Under the pieces are notes generated by a model, which saw only the letters and a list, made by a program, of their open reading frames with translations, did not search any database and was not told where the DNA came from. Source: Olleya sp. YS (lineage in GTDB: Bacteria > Bacteroidota > Bacteroidia > Flavobacteriales > Flavobacteriaceae). Taken from it: DNA of 64,000 nt. The number at the start of each line of letters is the position of its first letter. Position 1 is the first letter of the stretch. Location of the stretch: assembly GCF_029760915.1 (NCBI RefSeq), contig NZ_CP121685.1:780001-844000 (forward strand), written 5' to 3'. Made by a program: the position numbers and the translations under genes. This document shows, piece after piece, positions 26,994-35,590 of the stretch.

Positions 26994-27024
26994 AAACTCC
27001 GATAAGCACTTATCGGAGTTTTTT
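26994..27024 (+). terminator. Terminator or attenuator between rpsP and rimM
   Basis: A stem of 12 bp (AAACTCCGATAA / TTATCGGAGTTT) with a four-base loop and a T tract ends 17 bases before the rimM start. Because rimM has no visible promoter of its own, the hairpin probably allows partial readthrough. Confidence 0.85.
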
Positions 27025-27040
27025 ATGCAAAAAACTTACT

Positions 27041-27574
27041 ATGGATATTAAAGATTGCTTTTTTTTAGGGAAAATTGTAAAAAAATATAGTTTTAAAGGT
27101 GAGTTACTTATAAAACTGGATACAGACGAACCTGAATTATACGAAAACTTAGAATCAATACTCGTTAATTTAAGAGGGACTCTGGTTCCATTTTTTATTG
27201 AAAGTGCACAGCTTCATAAATCTGAATTGCTTCGTGTGAAATTTGAGGATGTAGATACAGAAGCAGATGCTGATGCGCTAATTAAAAGTGAAACCTATCT
27301 ACCTTTAAGCTTTTTACCAGAATTAGATGAGGATAAATTTTATTTTCATGAAATTATTGGTTTTAAAGTAGAAGACAAAAACTTTGGTACAGTTGGAATT
27401 ATAAAAGGGGTGAATGATAGTACTGCTCAATCTTTATTTGAAATAGACAGAGATGGTATTGAAATATTAATACCCATGAATGACGAGTTTATCACTAAAG
27501 TCGATAAACCTAATAAAACCATTTTTGTAGACACGCCAGAAGGGTTGATTGATTTGTATTTAGAAAATGAATAA
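27041..27574 (+). CDS. rimM: RimM, ribosome maturation factor
   Basis: 177 residues. The N-terminal RimM barrel reads FFLGKIVKKYSFKGELLIKL; the C-terminal PRC-barrel has KFYFHEIIGFKV, GIIKGVNDSTAQSLFEI and EILIPMNDEFI. RimM binds S19 and aids 16S rRNA processing of the 30S head. The rpsP-rimM order is conserved in bacteria; here trmD is replaced at the third position by a different tRNA methyltransferase gene. Confidence 0.93.
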   Translation: MDIKDCFFLGKIVKKYSFKGELLIKLDTDEPELYENLESILVNLRGTLVPFFIESAQLHKSELLRVKFEDVDTEADADALIKSETYLPLSFLPELDEDKFYFHEIIGFKVEDKNFGTVGIIKGVNDSTAQSLFEIDRDGIEILIPMNDEFITKVDKPNKTIFVDTPEGLIDLYLENE

Positions 27575-28280
27575 ACCTTTTAAATTCAAACAATTTACAG
27601 TCCAACAAAATCAATGTGCTATGAAAATTGGCACAGACAGTGTCCTTCTTGGTGCTTGGACACCTATGGACACAAATCCATTTTCAATATTAGACATTGG
27701 TGCTGGAACAGGTATTTTATCCTTAATGTTAGCACAACGTAGTAATGCGCAACTTATCGATGCAATAGAAGTAGATGATTTAGCATACGAGCAATGTGTG
27801 GATAATTTTGAAGCCTCTCCATGGAGTGACCGTTTATTTTGTTATCATGCAAGCTTAGAAGAGTTTACAGATGAAATTGAAGATAAATACGACCTTATTA
27901 TATCTAATCCACCGTTTTATTCTGAAGATTATAAAACAGAAAGTGAACAACGCGATTTAGCACGATTTACTGATGCATTACCCTTTGACCATTTATTAAA
28001 CAGTGTCTCGCAATTACTTTCAGAAGATGGTGTATTTTCTGTAATTATTCCCTTTAAAGAAGAGGATGCTTTTATTGCGCTAGCTTCAAAATTTAAATTG
28101 TTCCCTAATAGCCTTTTACATGTTAAAGGCTCATCGGAATCAGAAATTAAACGAAGTTTAATAAGCTTTTCTTTCAGCGAAAGCGAAATAAAAAAAGAAA
28201 CACTTATTATAGAAACTTCAAGACACCAATACACCAACGACTACATTAATCTGACTAAAGAATTTTATCTTAAAATGTAA
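27567..28280 (+). CDS. trmN6: tRNA1(Val) adenine-N6 methyltransferase, TrmN6
   Basis: 237 residues. A Rossmann SAM-binding fold has DIGAGTGILSLMLAQR and the N6-adenine methylase motif IISNPPFY. The opening FKFKQFTVQQNQCAMKIGTDSVLLGAW is typical of the YfiC family, which methylates A37 of tRNA1(Val). Its start overlaps the end of rimM by eight bases. Assignment to YfiC rather than another small methyltransferase rests on the N-terminal CAMKIGTDSVLLGAW signature. Confidence 0.9.
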   Translation: MNKPFKFKQFTVQQNQCAMKIGTDSVLLGAWTPMDTNPFSILDIGAGTGILSLMLAQRSNAQLIDAIEVDDLAYEQCVDNFEASPWSDRLFCYHASLEEFTDEIEDKYDLIISNPPFYSEDYKTESEQRDLARFTDALPFDHLLNSVSQLLSEDGVFSVIIPFKEEDAFIALASKFKLFPNSLLHVKGSSESEIKRSLISFSFSESEIKKETLIIETSRHQYTNDYINLTKEFYLKM

Positions 28281-28288
28281 GATAAAAT

Positions 28289-28319
28289 TGTGTTCTGCAA
28301 ACGATTTCGTTACTTTTGT
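28289..28319 (+). promoter_or_regulatory. Promoter of the acyl-CoA dehydrogenase gene
   Basis: TTG (28289-28291), 20-base spacer and TACTTTTG (28312-28319) match the TTG/TAnnTTTG pattern, 20 bases before the ATG. Confidence 0.75.
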
Positions 28320-28339
28320 TTTTCAATTAAAACAAGACT

Positions 28340-29518
28340 ATGAAACCAGATTTATTTGAAGCTCCGGATTATTACAACTTAGACGAATTATTTACCGAAG
28401 AGCATAAATTAGTACGCGATGCTGCAAGAGAATGGGTAAAACGTGATGTCTCACCTATTATCGAAGAAGCTGCTCAAAAAGCAGAATTCCCTAAATCAAT
28501 TATTGGTGGATTAGCAGAAATCGGTGCTTTTGGACCTTATATTCCTGTTGAGTATGGTGGTGCAGGATTAGACCAAATAGCTTACGGATTAATTATGCAG
28601 GAGATAGAGCGTGGTGATTCTGGTGTACGTAGTACAGCGTCTGTGCAATCGTCTTTAGTGATGTATCCAATTTGGAAATACGGAAACGAGGAACAACGCC
28701 AAAAATATTTGCCAAAATTAGCTAGTGGAGAATGGATTGGTAGTTTTGGTTTAACAGAGCCTGATCATGGAAGTAATCCTGGTGGAATGACAACCAATTT
28801 TAAAGATATGGGAGACCATTATCTGTTAAACGGAGCAAAAATGTGGATATCCAATTCGCCATTTTGCAACGTAGCAGTCGTTTGGGCTAAAAACGAAGAA
28901 GGTCGTATACATGGTTTAATTGTAGAACGTGGTATGGAAGGCTTTACAACGCCAGAAACACATAACAAATGGTCGCTTCGTGCATCTGCAACTGGAGAAC
29001 TTATTTTTGATAACGTTAAAGTCCCAAAAGAAAACTTATTACCAAATAAATCTGGTCTTGGCGCACCTTTAGGTTGTTTAGATTCTGCTAGATTTGGAAT
29101 TGCTTGGGGAGCAATTGGAGCTGCAATGGATTGTTATGATACTGCCCTACGTTACAGTAAAGAGCGTATTCAATTTGGGAAGCCTATTGGTCAATTTCAG
29201 TTGCAACAAAAAAAATTAGCTGAGATGATTACGGAAATTACCAAAGCACAATTATTAGCTTGGCGATTAGGTGTGATGCGTGAAAATGGTACAGCTACCT
29301 CAGCACAAATCTCTATGGCGAAACGTAATAATGTCGATATGGCTTTAACTATTGCACGAGATGCTAGACAAATGTTAGGTGGAATGGGAATTAGTGGAGA
29401 ATACAGTATTATGCGACATATGATGAATCTTGAAAGTGTAGTCACCTATGAAGGGACTCATGACATCCATTTATTAATTACTGGTCTTGATGTTACTGGT
29501 TTAAACGCTTTTAAATAG
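28340..29518 (+). CDS. Acyl-CoA dehydrogenase, glutaryl-CoA dehydrogenase-like
   Basis: 392 residues, normal length. It carries an N-terminal helical domain, a central beta barrel with FGLTEPDHGSNPGGM and KMWISNSPFCNVAVVWAK, and a C-terminal helical domain with RQMLGGMGISGEYSIMRH. The catalytic base is the Glu in YEGTHDIH, at the position used by glutaryl-CoA dehydrogenase. FAD-dependent oxidation of glutaryl-CoA to crotonyl-CoA in lysine or tryptophan breakdown is the most likely role, but short-chain acyl-CoA substrates cannot be excluded. It has its own promoter and terminator. Confidence 0.88.
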   Translation: MKPDLFEAPDYYNLDELFTEEHKLVRDAAREWVKRDVSPIIEEAAQKAEFPKSIIGGLAEIGAFGPYIPVEYGGAGLDQIAYGLIMQEIERGDSGVRSTASVQSSLVMYPIWKYGNEEQRQKYLPKLASGEWIGSFGLTEPDHGSNPGGMTTNFKDMGDHYLLNGAKMWISNSPFCNVAVVWAKNEEGRIHGLIVERGMEGFTTPETHNKWSLRASATGELIFDNVKVPKENLLPNKSGLGAPLGCLDSARFGIAWGAIGAAMDCYDTALRYSKERIQFGKPIGQFQLQQKKLAEMITEITKAQLLAWRLGVMRENGTATSAQISMAKRNNVDMALTIARDARQMLGGMGISGEYSIMRHMMNLESVVTYEGTHDIHLLITGLDVTGLNAFK

Positions 29519-29562
29519 ATTACTAAGCGACACTTGGAGCACACTCAAATGAAAAATATATT

Positions 29563-29596
29563 AAAAATGCTTCTCTAATCGAGAAGCATTTTTTTG
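29563..29596 (+). terminator. Terminator after the acyl-CoA dehydrogenase gene
   Basis: A 13-bp stem (AAAAATGCTTCTC / GAGAAGCATTTTT) with a five-base loop and a T tract. Confidence 0.9.
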
Positions 29597-29624
29597 TTCT
29601 GTCCATTAGTTGTAAATTTAGTTT

Positions 29625-30362
29625 ATGAAAAAGAACATTTACCTTAAGCTTATTGTAATTGTATTATTAACTATTGGTTGTAGTTCTAATTCCAGTAGCT
29701 TATCCAACTCGATGTCTCAAACTCAAGACAATCCAATAGATGACACTCCTACAGATAATCCACAGCATTTTAAAATATTGTCTTTAGGTGATAGTTATAC
29801 TATTGGTCAAAGTGTTTGTGAGACGTGTCGTTTTCCGGAGCAATTAAAAGATAGTTTATCTACTGTCTTTAATAATGATACCTTTTCATTAAAAATTGTT
29901 GCTCAAACAGGTTGGACCACTACAAATCTAAAAAATGCTATAGCTAATACTGTTTTAATTGAAGATTATGAACTAGTTACTTTGCTAATTGGAGTTAATA
30001 ACCAATTTCAAAGTAGACCATTTTCGTTATACGAAACTGAGTTTCCGGAACTTGTTAACATCGCTATTACACAAGCCAAAGGTGAAAAAAACAGAGTAAT
30101 TGTGGTTTCGATACCAGATTATGCTTACACACCATTTGGTGGTGGTAACACCTATATTTCTCAAGGCATAGATACTTATAACGCTTTCGCGGAAAGCTAT
30201 TGCGCATCCAACGATATTACTTTTGTGAATATTACAGACATTACTAGACAAGGCTTAGAAGATCCAGAACTAGTGGCATCTGATGGTTTACATCCTTCTA
30301 CAAAAGCGTATAGTAAATTTGTAGAACGCATTTTACCATTTGCTATAGAACAACTAAATTAG
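29625..30362 (+). CDS. SGNH/GDSL hydrolase lipoprotein
   Basis: 245 residues. The signal peptide has a lipobox, LLTIGC, followed by a Ser/Asn/Thr-rich linker. The SGNH blocks are LSLGDSYTIG (catalytic Ser), the Gly-containing GWTTTNL, LLIGVNNQF (Asn) and DGLHPS (Asp, His). It should be a surface- or periplasm-exposed esterase or lipase. Substrate unknown. It is four bases from the following metallophosphoesterase gene, so the pair may act together on an extracellular phosphoester or lipid. Confidence 0.88.
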   Translation: MKKNIYLKLIVIVLLTIGCSSNSSSLSNSMSQTQDNPIDDTPTDNPQHFKILSLGDSYTIGQSVCETCRFPEQLKDSLSTVFNNDTFSLKIVAQTGWTTTNLKNAIANTVLIEDYELVTLLIGVNNQFQSRPFSLYETEFPELVNIAITQAKGEKNRVIVVSIPDYAYTPFGGGNTYISQGIDTYNAFAESYCASNDITFVNITDITRQGLEDPELVASDGLHPSTKAYSKFVERILPFAIEQLN

Positions 30363-30366
30363 TTAC

Positions 30367-31266
30367 ATGTTTTCAGGGAGAAAAAAATTAGATCGTGCTT
30401 ATAAAAACGCTAAAGTTGTACCATTTGATGACAACTCTAAGTTTATTTTTTTTAGCGATTGTCATCGTGGTGATAATAGTTTTGCTGACGATTTTTCTAA
30501 TAACCGAAACATCTACTACCATGCTTTAAAACATTATTATGTTGAAGGTTTTAGCTACGCAGAATTAGGTGATGGTGACGAGCTTTGGGAAAACATCTCT
30601 TTCAAATCTATATTAGAAGCACATAAAAATGTTTATGAACTGATGAGCTTGTTTCATAAAAAAGAGCGTTTACACATGATTTGGGGAAACCATGATATGG
30701 TCTATAGACATCCAGACTATGTTAAGAAAAATCTATCAACCTATTTTGATCCAAAGGTTGGTGAAGAAGTCGAGCTTTTTGGTGACATTAAATACAACGA
30801 AGCCATAATATTAAAACATAAAGACACTCAGCAAGAACTATTTTTAACGCATGGTCATCAAGCCGATTGGTGGAATTACACCTTCTGGAAATGGAGTCGG
30901 TTTATGGTTAGAATACTTTGGAAACCATTAAATGTTATGGGTATTGCAGACCCAACCAGTCCTGCAAAAAACTATAAGGAATTAATAAAAGTAGAACGCA
31001 GAACGAAAAAATGGATTATTGAAAACAACAATTTAATTACCATCATTGGTCACACACATAGACCGCGTTTTCCGGAACCTGGAGATATTGCTTTTTTTAA
31101 TGATGGTAGTTGTGTCCATCCTAGAAGTATTACAGGTTTAGAATTAGAAAATGGAGCCTTATCACTTATAAAATGGCAGATAGCCACAAAAGAAGATGGT
31201 ACTTTGCAGATTGTAAGAATGTTATTAGAAGGACCTAGACGGTTAGTTGATTATAAGACTGAGTAA
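30367..31266 (+). CDS. Calcineurin-like metallophosphoesterase
   Basis: 299 residues. Metal-binding motifs are IFFSDCHRGD (D-x-H), ELGDGDEL (GD), MIWGNHDMV (GNHD), LTHGHQAD (GH) and IGHTHRPRF (GHxH). The length and the spacing of motifs resemble UDP-2,3-diacylglucosamine pyrophosphatase-like or generic phosphoesterases; no membrane segment is present. It is downstream of the GDSL hydrolase by four bases. The substrate cannot be deduced. Confidence 0.87.
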   Translation: MFSGRKKLDRAYKNAKVVPFDDNSKFIFFSDCHRGDNSFADDFSNNRNIYYHALKHYYVEGFSYAELGDGDELWENISFKSILEAHKNVYELMSLFHKKERLHMIWGNHDMVYRHPDYVKKNLSTYFDPKVGEEVELFGDIKYNEAIILKHKDTQQELFLTHGHQADWWNYTFWKWSRFMVRILWKPLNVMGIADPTSPAKNYKELIKVERRTKKWIIENNNLITIIGHTHRPRFPEPGDIAFFNDGSCVHPRSITGLELENGALSLIKWQIATKEDGTLQIVRMLLEGPRRLVDYKTE

Positions 31267-31269
31267 ACT

Positions 31270-32178
31270 CTACTCTTTAAGTAAAATATTTTTAGGATAC
31301 ATAGCTCTGATTATTTTTAAAGCCTCTTCATCTAACTCACTATACTCTTTATTAAAAACTTCTAAAGCATATTTTTTTCTTAGTTGATCAATCGTTTTAG
31401 TTATCTCATCTTCAACTTCAACAAAAATTTGGTAAGCTGTATCTAATTTGTAGTGTATATATACGACACTACTAAATTTGTTGTCTTCAAAATACTTAGA
31501 TAAGTGGAGGTTTAAATCTTTGAAGTCTATTAATTTCTCATCAATAAATATTTCATTTTTGTTATTAATTAAGATGACCAAAGAATTATTTGACTTAATA
31601 TCTTCACTAAAATTACCAGGTTCTGGCAATTTACTTTTTATTCCTAAATCCGTATTGAATGTATCAAACAACATAAATACGCTTAGTTTATACAAGGTCA
31701 ACTCAAAATCTTCTTTATCTAAGAGTTCTAAAATCTGATTAGCAGTTTTTGAAGCATCAATAATTAATTCATAATCATTCTGTGATACTACTTTCTCAAG
31801 TCTCTTAAACTTTTTATAACCAAAACTTAAAGAATCGTCCAAAAACTCTCTATCACATTTAGTAATCTTAGATGTATCTGGTTGGTTAATATCTCTTACG
31901 TAAGTAACAAAAGATTGAGAAGGCATTTTTAACGATGCATTCTTAGCTAAAGATTCTAGAAAACCAATATAACCTTGACCACTAGAATCTTGCAATATAT
32001 CCTCTTCAATTAATAACTGTTCAAATATTGAAATACTATTTTGTAACTCTACGCCTCCATCTTCAAATGCATCATATATGCAATGCATCATTTTTACTTC
32101 ATATCTTTCTTCTTGACCATAGCTAAATAAACTAATACAATGAAAAAAAATAATTAAAATACAGTTTTTGAGTAGCAT
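31270..32178 (-). CDS. Secreted protein with an ExbD-like C-terminal region
   Basis: 302 residues from the ATG at 32178; a GTG at 32199 is in frame but leads with polar residues before the signal peptide (MLLKNCILIIFFHCISLFSYGQ). The middle section is helical and not recognised. The last roughly 110 residues read like flavobacterial ExbD: LVILINNKNEIFIDEKLIDF, LNLHLSKYF, then EVEDEITKTIDQLRKKYALE and a terminal helix. ExbD normally has a membrane helix before this domain; here a signal peptide and an extra domain precede it. Ends three bases from the convergent phosphoesterase gene. Confidence 0.55.
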   Translation of the reverse strand: MLLKNCILIIFFHCISLFSYGQEERYEVKMMHCIYDAFEDGGVELQNSISIFEQLLIEEDILQDSSGQGYIGFLESLAKNASLKMPSQSFVTYVRDINQPDTSKITKCDREFLDDSLSFGYKKFKRLEKVVSQNDYELIIDASKTANQILELLDKEDFELTLYKLSVFMLFDTFNTDLGIKSKLPEPGNFSEDIKSNNSLVILINNKNEIFIDEKLIDFKDLNLHLSKYFEDNKFSSVVYIHYKLDTAYQIFVEVEDEITKTIDQLRKKYALEVFNKEYSELDEEALKIIRAMYPKNILLKE

Positions 32179-32213
32179 ATTATTCTGTTGAAAAATCACT
32201 TAATAGATTAATT

Positions 32214-32546
32214 TTAAGACTCTGGCGCTAACTCCACAATCAAACCTTCCATGTCTGGCGTCATTTGAATTTGACAACCTAAACGTGAATTGTCTTTAAC
32301 ATAAAACGCTTCGCTAAGCATAGCTTCTTCGTCATCTTGCATCTCTGGGAGTTGGGTATCACTTAACACATAACATTGACAACTTGCACACATCGCCATA
32401 CCACCACAAACACCAATAGTACCCTCTGGAGCTAGCTCGTAACTACGGACAACTTCCATTAGGTTCATTGCCATATCTGTAGGAGCCTGAATCTCATGAG
32501 TTACACCTTCTCTATCTGTGATTGTAATATTAATGTCTTGTTCCAT
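32214..32546 (-). CDS. [2Fe-2S] ferredoxin, adrenodoxin type
   Basis: 110 residues. Cluster ligands are C47, C53 and C56 (GVCGGMAMCASC) and C91 (LGCQIQM). The spacing C-x5-C-x2-C and a late Cys identify the adrenodoxin/Isc-type ferredoxin. An extra Cys at 58 and an acidic region (PEMQDDEEAM) are present. It probably exchanges electrons with the NAD(P)H-dependent oxidoreductase encoded upstream, from which it is separated by the four-helix-bundle gene. Confidence 0.93.
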   Translation of the reverse strand: MEQDINITITDREGVTHEIQAPTDMAMNLMEVVRSYELAPEGTIGVCGGMAMCASCQCYVLSDTQLPEMQDDEEAMLSEAFYVKDNSRLGCQIQMTPDMEGLIVELAPES

Positions 32547-32561
32547 AGAAAAAAGTAATTA

Positions 32562-32957
32562 GGAGTTAGGTGCTAGTAGTTAGTTTTTTATCGATTTAAT
32601 TAAGCCATGAAGCATTTTTGAAATTTCATTTGTATTTTCAATAAGTAGTATTGCTTCTTCTTTATTTAAAAAATTTAGTCTAATAGATAAATATAACATT
32701 GATCTAACTTCACTATTTGATGCTAATGAAAAATACAAAAACCTAGAAAAATCTACATTGGAATTTCTATCAAATCCTTCAGCAATATTATTTGATATTG
32801 AGACTGCAGCTCTTTTAATTTGATCTCTGAAGGAAAAATCTTTATTATCTTGAAATAATTTATAAATAGTAACTGCTAGATCTTGTGACTTTTGCCAAAC
32901 CAATAAATCCTCAAATTTTTGTACTGCCATTTTTACTTACTACTTGGTACTAACTAC
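32562..32957. mobile_element. Four-helix-bundle gene bounded by imperfect inverted repeats
   Basis: The arms 32562-32584 and the reverse complement of 32935-32957 agree at about 17-18 of 23 positions (shared core AGTTAG and AGTAGTnAGT). They enclose the S23-like gene exactly. The right arm contains the stop codon of the oxidoreductase gene, so the unit sits at the 3' edge of that gene inside a redox operon. This arrangement resembles an intervening-sequence-like insertion. No transposase is present and mobility is inferred. Confidence 0.45.
32580..32930 (-). CDS. Four-helix-bundle protein (S23/IVS-encoded type)
   Basis: 116 residues. Typical family sequence: KFEDLLVWQKSQDLAVTIYK, RDQIKRAAVSISNNIAEGFD, SRFLYFSLASNSEVRSMLYL, LLIENTNEISKMLHGLIKS. 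This fold was first noted in proteins encoded within intervening sequences of 23S rRNA genes of spirochaetes and others, but many copies sit elsewhere in Bacteroidota genomes. The protein forms a pentamer in solved structures I recall; function unknown. Its flanking inverted repeats and position within a ferredoxin/oxidoreductase operon suggest later insertion. Confidence 0.9.
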   Translation of the reverse strand: MAVQKFEDLLVWQKSQDLAVTIYKLFQDNKDFSFRDQIKRAAVSISNNIAEGFDRNSNVDFSRFLYFSLASNSEVRSMLYLSIRLNFLNKEEAILLIENTNEISKMLHGLIKSIKN

Positions 32958-34015
32958 TCAATACTCTTTACCACTGCTTTAGGAGCTTCTTTACGTGTGC
33001 CATCAAATCCATCTATACCACTAACCGTTGTGTACTTTAATACATAACGCTTCCCTGGATTAATAATTTGATAAGCAGCTTGACACATTAATGTTGCCTC
33101 ATGAAAACCACAAAGTATTAGTTTTAATTTTCCTGGATACGTGTTAACATCTCCAATTGCGAAAATACCAGGAATATTAGTTTGGTAATCTAATGCATTA
33201 TTAACTTTTATAGCATTTTTTTCAATGTCTAATCCCCAATTTGCTATAGGTCCTAATTTTGGTGATAAACCAAACAAAGGAATAAAATGGTCGCATTCTA
33301 TCTCAAACTCTTTTTCTATATGCTCAGCTTGTTTAACCACAACGCCAGACACTTTTTCGTCACCTAAAATCCCAACAACTTCTGCTGGTGTGACCAAGTT
33401 AATTTTACCCTTATTTTTAAGTTCTTGTACTTTCTCTACAGAGTCTAAATGCCCTCTAAACTCATTACGTCTATGTATTAACGTTACTTCTGATGCGACA
33501 TCACTTAAAAAAATACTCCAATCTAAAGCAGAGTCTCCTCCTCCTGCGATGACTACTTTTTTATTTCGATAAATTTCTGGGTCTTTGATAATATACTCGA
33601 CACCATTATCTTCAAAATCTGAAATATTATGTATAAGAGGTTTTCTAGGCTCAAAACTACCCAAACCACCTGCAATAGCTACTACAGGAGCATGATGTTT
33701 TGTGCCTTTATTTGTGGTAACAATAAACGTTCCATCTTCCTGTTTATCAATAGTTTCGGCACGTTCACCCAATGTAAAACCAGGTTCAAACTGTTTACAT
33801 TGTTCTAATAATTTATCGGTTAAATCACCTGCTAAAATCTCTGGATAAGCTGGTATATCATAAATAGGTTTTTTAGGATAAATCTCTGAACATTGTCCAC
33901 CAGGTTGAGGAAGTGCATCTATTAAGTGACACTTTAATTTTAATAAACCCGCTTCAAACACAGTAAAAAGACCAGTTGGTCCAGCACCAATAATAAGTAT
34001 ATCTGTTTTAATCAT
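32954..34015 (-). CDS. NAD(P)/FAD-dependent oxidoreductase, ferredoxin-NADP reductase-like
   Basis: 353 residues with the two dinucleotide-binding folds of the thioredoxin-reductase superfamily: FAD site IIGAGPTGLFTVFEAG, NAD(P) site VVIAGGGDSALDWS, and the final FAD-binding GIFAIGDVNTYPG. The CxxC of thioredoxin reductase is absent (the second fold has no CxxC), which favours the ferredoxin/flavodoxin-NADP reductase (TrxR-like FNR) class. Its stop codon TAG lies in the inverted repeat of the downstream insert. It probably reduces the ferredoxin encoded two genes downstream. Confidence 0.88.
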   Translation of the reverse strand: MIKTDILIIGAGPTGLFTVFEAGLLKLKCHLIDALPQPGGQCSEIYPKKPIYDIPAYPEILAGDLTDKLLEQCKQFEPGFTLGERAETIDKQEDGTFIVTTNKGTKHHAPVVAIAGGLGSFEPRKPLIHNISDFEDNGVEYIIKDPEIYRNKKVVIAGGGDSALDWSIFLSDVASEVTLIHRRNEFRGHLDSVEKVQELKNKGKINLVTPAEVVGILGDEKVSGVVVKQAEHIEKEFEIECDHFIPLFGLSPKLGPIANWGLDIEKNAIKVNNALDYQTNIPGIFAIGDVNTYPGKLKLILCGFHEATLMCQAAYQIINPGKRYVLKYTTVSGIDGFDGTRKEAPKAVVKSIE

Positions 34016-34080
34016 GAATTTTTAATTTCAGGAAGTAAAAGTAACGTCAAAACCATTGATTAATTATGACAAAAGTCAGT

Positions 34081-34323
34081 TTAAGCTTCAACATTAATAA
34101 CTTGTTCTATTTGAGGCGCATATTTTTTTATAGTCATTTCTACACCAGACTTTAAAGTCATTTGGTTAACACTACAACCTACGCAAGCACCTTCTAATTG
34201 TACTTTGACTAACTTATCATCTTCAATAGATAACAATGAAATATCACCACCATCACTTTGCAAAAATGGACGAATTTCCTCTAGTGCTTTCTCTACGTTT
34301 AATCTTAGTTCTTCTGTTGTCAT
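34081..34323 (-). CDS. NifU C-terminal-domain protein
   Basis: 80 residues. One NifU-like iron-sulfur scaffold domain: EEIRPFLQSDGGDISLLSI, then GACVGC with C47 and C50, followed by MTLKSGVE. Such proteins (NfuA-type core) assemble or transfer a [4Fe-4S] cluster. The ATG follows directly on the TAA of mrp, so both are made from one transcript and likely function in cluster delivery. Confidence 0.93.
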   Translation of the reverse strand: MTTEELRLNVEKALEEIRPFLQSDGGDISLLSIEDDKLVKVQLEGACVGCSVNQMTLKSGVEMTIKKYAPQIEQVINVEA

Positions 34324-35463
34324 TTATTTTTTATTAACTGCAGAACATCCTGCCATAGTGGTTATTTTTATTGCTTCAGTTGCTGGAAGATTATCATTTC
34401 TATCCACTACTTGTTGCACCACATTTTGAGTTATAGTTTCAAATGCTTTTTCTAAAGGAGTTGCAGTTTGCATAGCTGCTGGACGACCAACGTCACCTGC
34501 TTCTCTAATACTTTGTACTAATGGTATTTCTCCTAATAAAGGCACTTGTAAATCTTCTGATAGATGCTTAGCTCCTTCTTTTCCGAAGATGTAATATTTA
34601 TTATCTGGCAATTCTTCTGGAGTGAAATACGCCATATTTTCAATAATTCCTAAAACAGGTACGTTAATACTATCTTGCTGAAACATAGCTACTCCTTTTT
34701 TAGCATCTGCTAAAGCTACATTTTGAGGCGTACTGACAACCACAGCTCCTGTAATAGGAAGGGATTGCATGATGCTTAAATGAATATCTCCTGTTCCTGG
34801 TGGTAAATCGATGAGTAAAAAGTCTAATTCTCCCCAAGCTGCATCAAAAATCATTTGGTTTAATGCTTTCGCAGCCATAGGTCCACGCCAAACGACAGCT
34901 TGGTCTGGTTTAGTAAAAAATCCGATTGATAATATTTTTACTCCGTAGTTTTCTACAGGTTTCATTTTAGACTTTCCATCAACAGTCACTGATAAAGGAC
35001 GTTCTAGTTCTACATCAAACATAATTGGCATAGAAGGTCCATAAATATCTGCGTCTAACACACCCACTTTAAAGCCCATTTTAGCTAAAGTCACAGCTAA
35101 GTTTGCTGTAACGGTCGATTTTCCTACTCCACCTTTACCAGATGCTACAGCAACTATATTCTGGATGCCAGGAATAGCTTCCCCTTTAATAACATTTGGA
35201 GCCGATTTTTCTGGAGCATCTACTTTAATGTTAACTTTTATTTTAGCTTTTTCATAAACCTGTTTATGAATAGCTTGTAAAATCTCTACCTCTGTTTTTT
35301 TACGAGCTTGAAGAGCAGGATTTTTTATTGTGATATCTACAATAACTTCGTCTGCAAACGTCACCACATTGGTTACTGCTCCGCTTTCTACCATATTTTG
35401 ACCTTCACCTGGAACAGTTATGGTTTCTAATGCTTTAAGTATGTCTTGTTTGTTTAATTTCAT
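34324..35463 (-). CDS. Mrp/ApbC iron-sulfur cluster carrier ATPase
   Basis: 379 residues. An N-terminal DUF59-like domain (1-85, ILKALETITVPGEGQNMVES) is followed by a ParA/MinD-type ATPase with deviant Walker A SGKGGVGKST (residues 108-117), GVLDADIYGPS and LIDLPPGTGD. The CxxC present in many Mrp proteins is not obvious; only one Cys (MAGCSAV) is near the C-terminus. It acts in loading [4Fe-4S] clusters. Upstream, CAAATATA on the + strand (35491-35498) reads TATATTTG on the - strand and is a probable -7 box. Confidence 0.92.
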   Translation of the reverse strand: MKLNKQDILKALETITVPGEGQNMVESGAVTNVVTFADEVIVDITIKNPALQARKKTEVEILQAIHKQVYEKAKIKVNIKVDAPEKSAPNVIKGEAIPGIQNIVAVASGKGGVGKSTVTANLAVTLAKMGFKVGVLDADIYGPSMPIMFDVELERPLSVTVDGKSKMKPVENYGVKILSIGFFTKPDQAVVWRGPMAAKALNQMIFDAAWGELDFLLIDLPPGTGDIHLSIMQSLPITGAVVVSTPQNVALADAKKGVAMFQQDSINVPVLGIIENMAYFTPEELPDNKYYIFGKEGAKHLSEDLQVPLLGEIPLVQSIREAGDVGRPAAMQTATPLEKAFETITQNVVQQVVDRNDNLPATEAIKITTMAGCSAVNKK

Positions 35464-35490
35464 TTAGTAATTTAGATTTATTCTAAAGTA

Positions 35491-35498
35491 CAAATATA
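35491..35498 (-). promoter_or_regulatory. Promoter -7 box of mrp
   Basis: TATATTTG on the - strand fits TAnnTTTG and lies 28 bases before the mrp ATG. No convincing TTG -33 element is seen at the standard distance. Confidence 0.55.
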
Positions 35499-35590
35499 CT
35501 ACATAAACCTTGAAGAATGAAGTGCTTGGTTTGATGTTTTTTATACTGAAATAAGTATAACTTATAACAAATACTTAATCAGAAAACACC

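Noticed and set aside
32580-32930. Remnant of a 23S rRNA gene because of the S23-type protein
   Set aside because: Flanking sequence encodes ferredoxin and reductase; no rRNA sequence is present.
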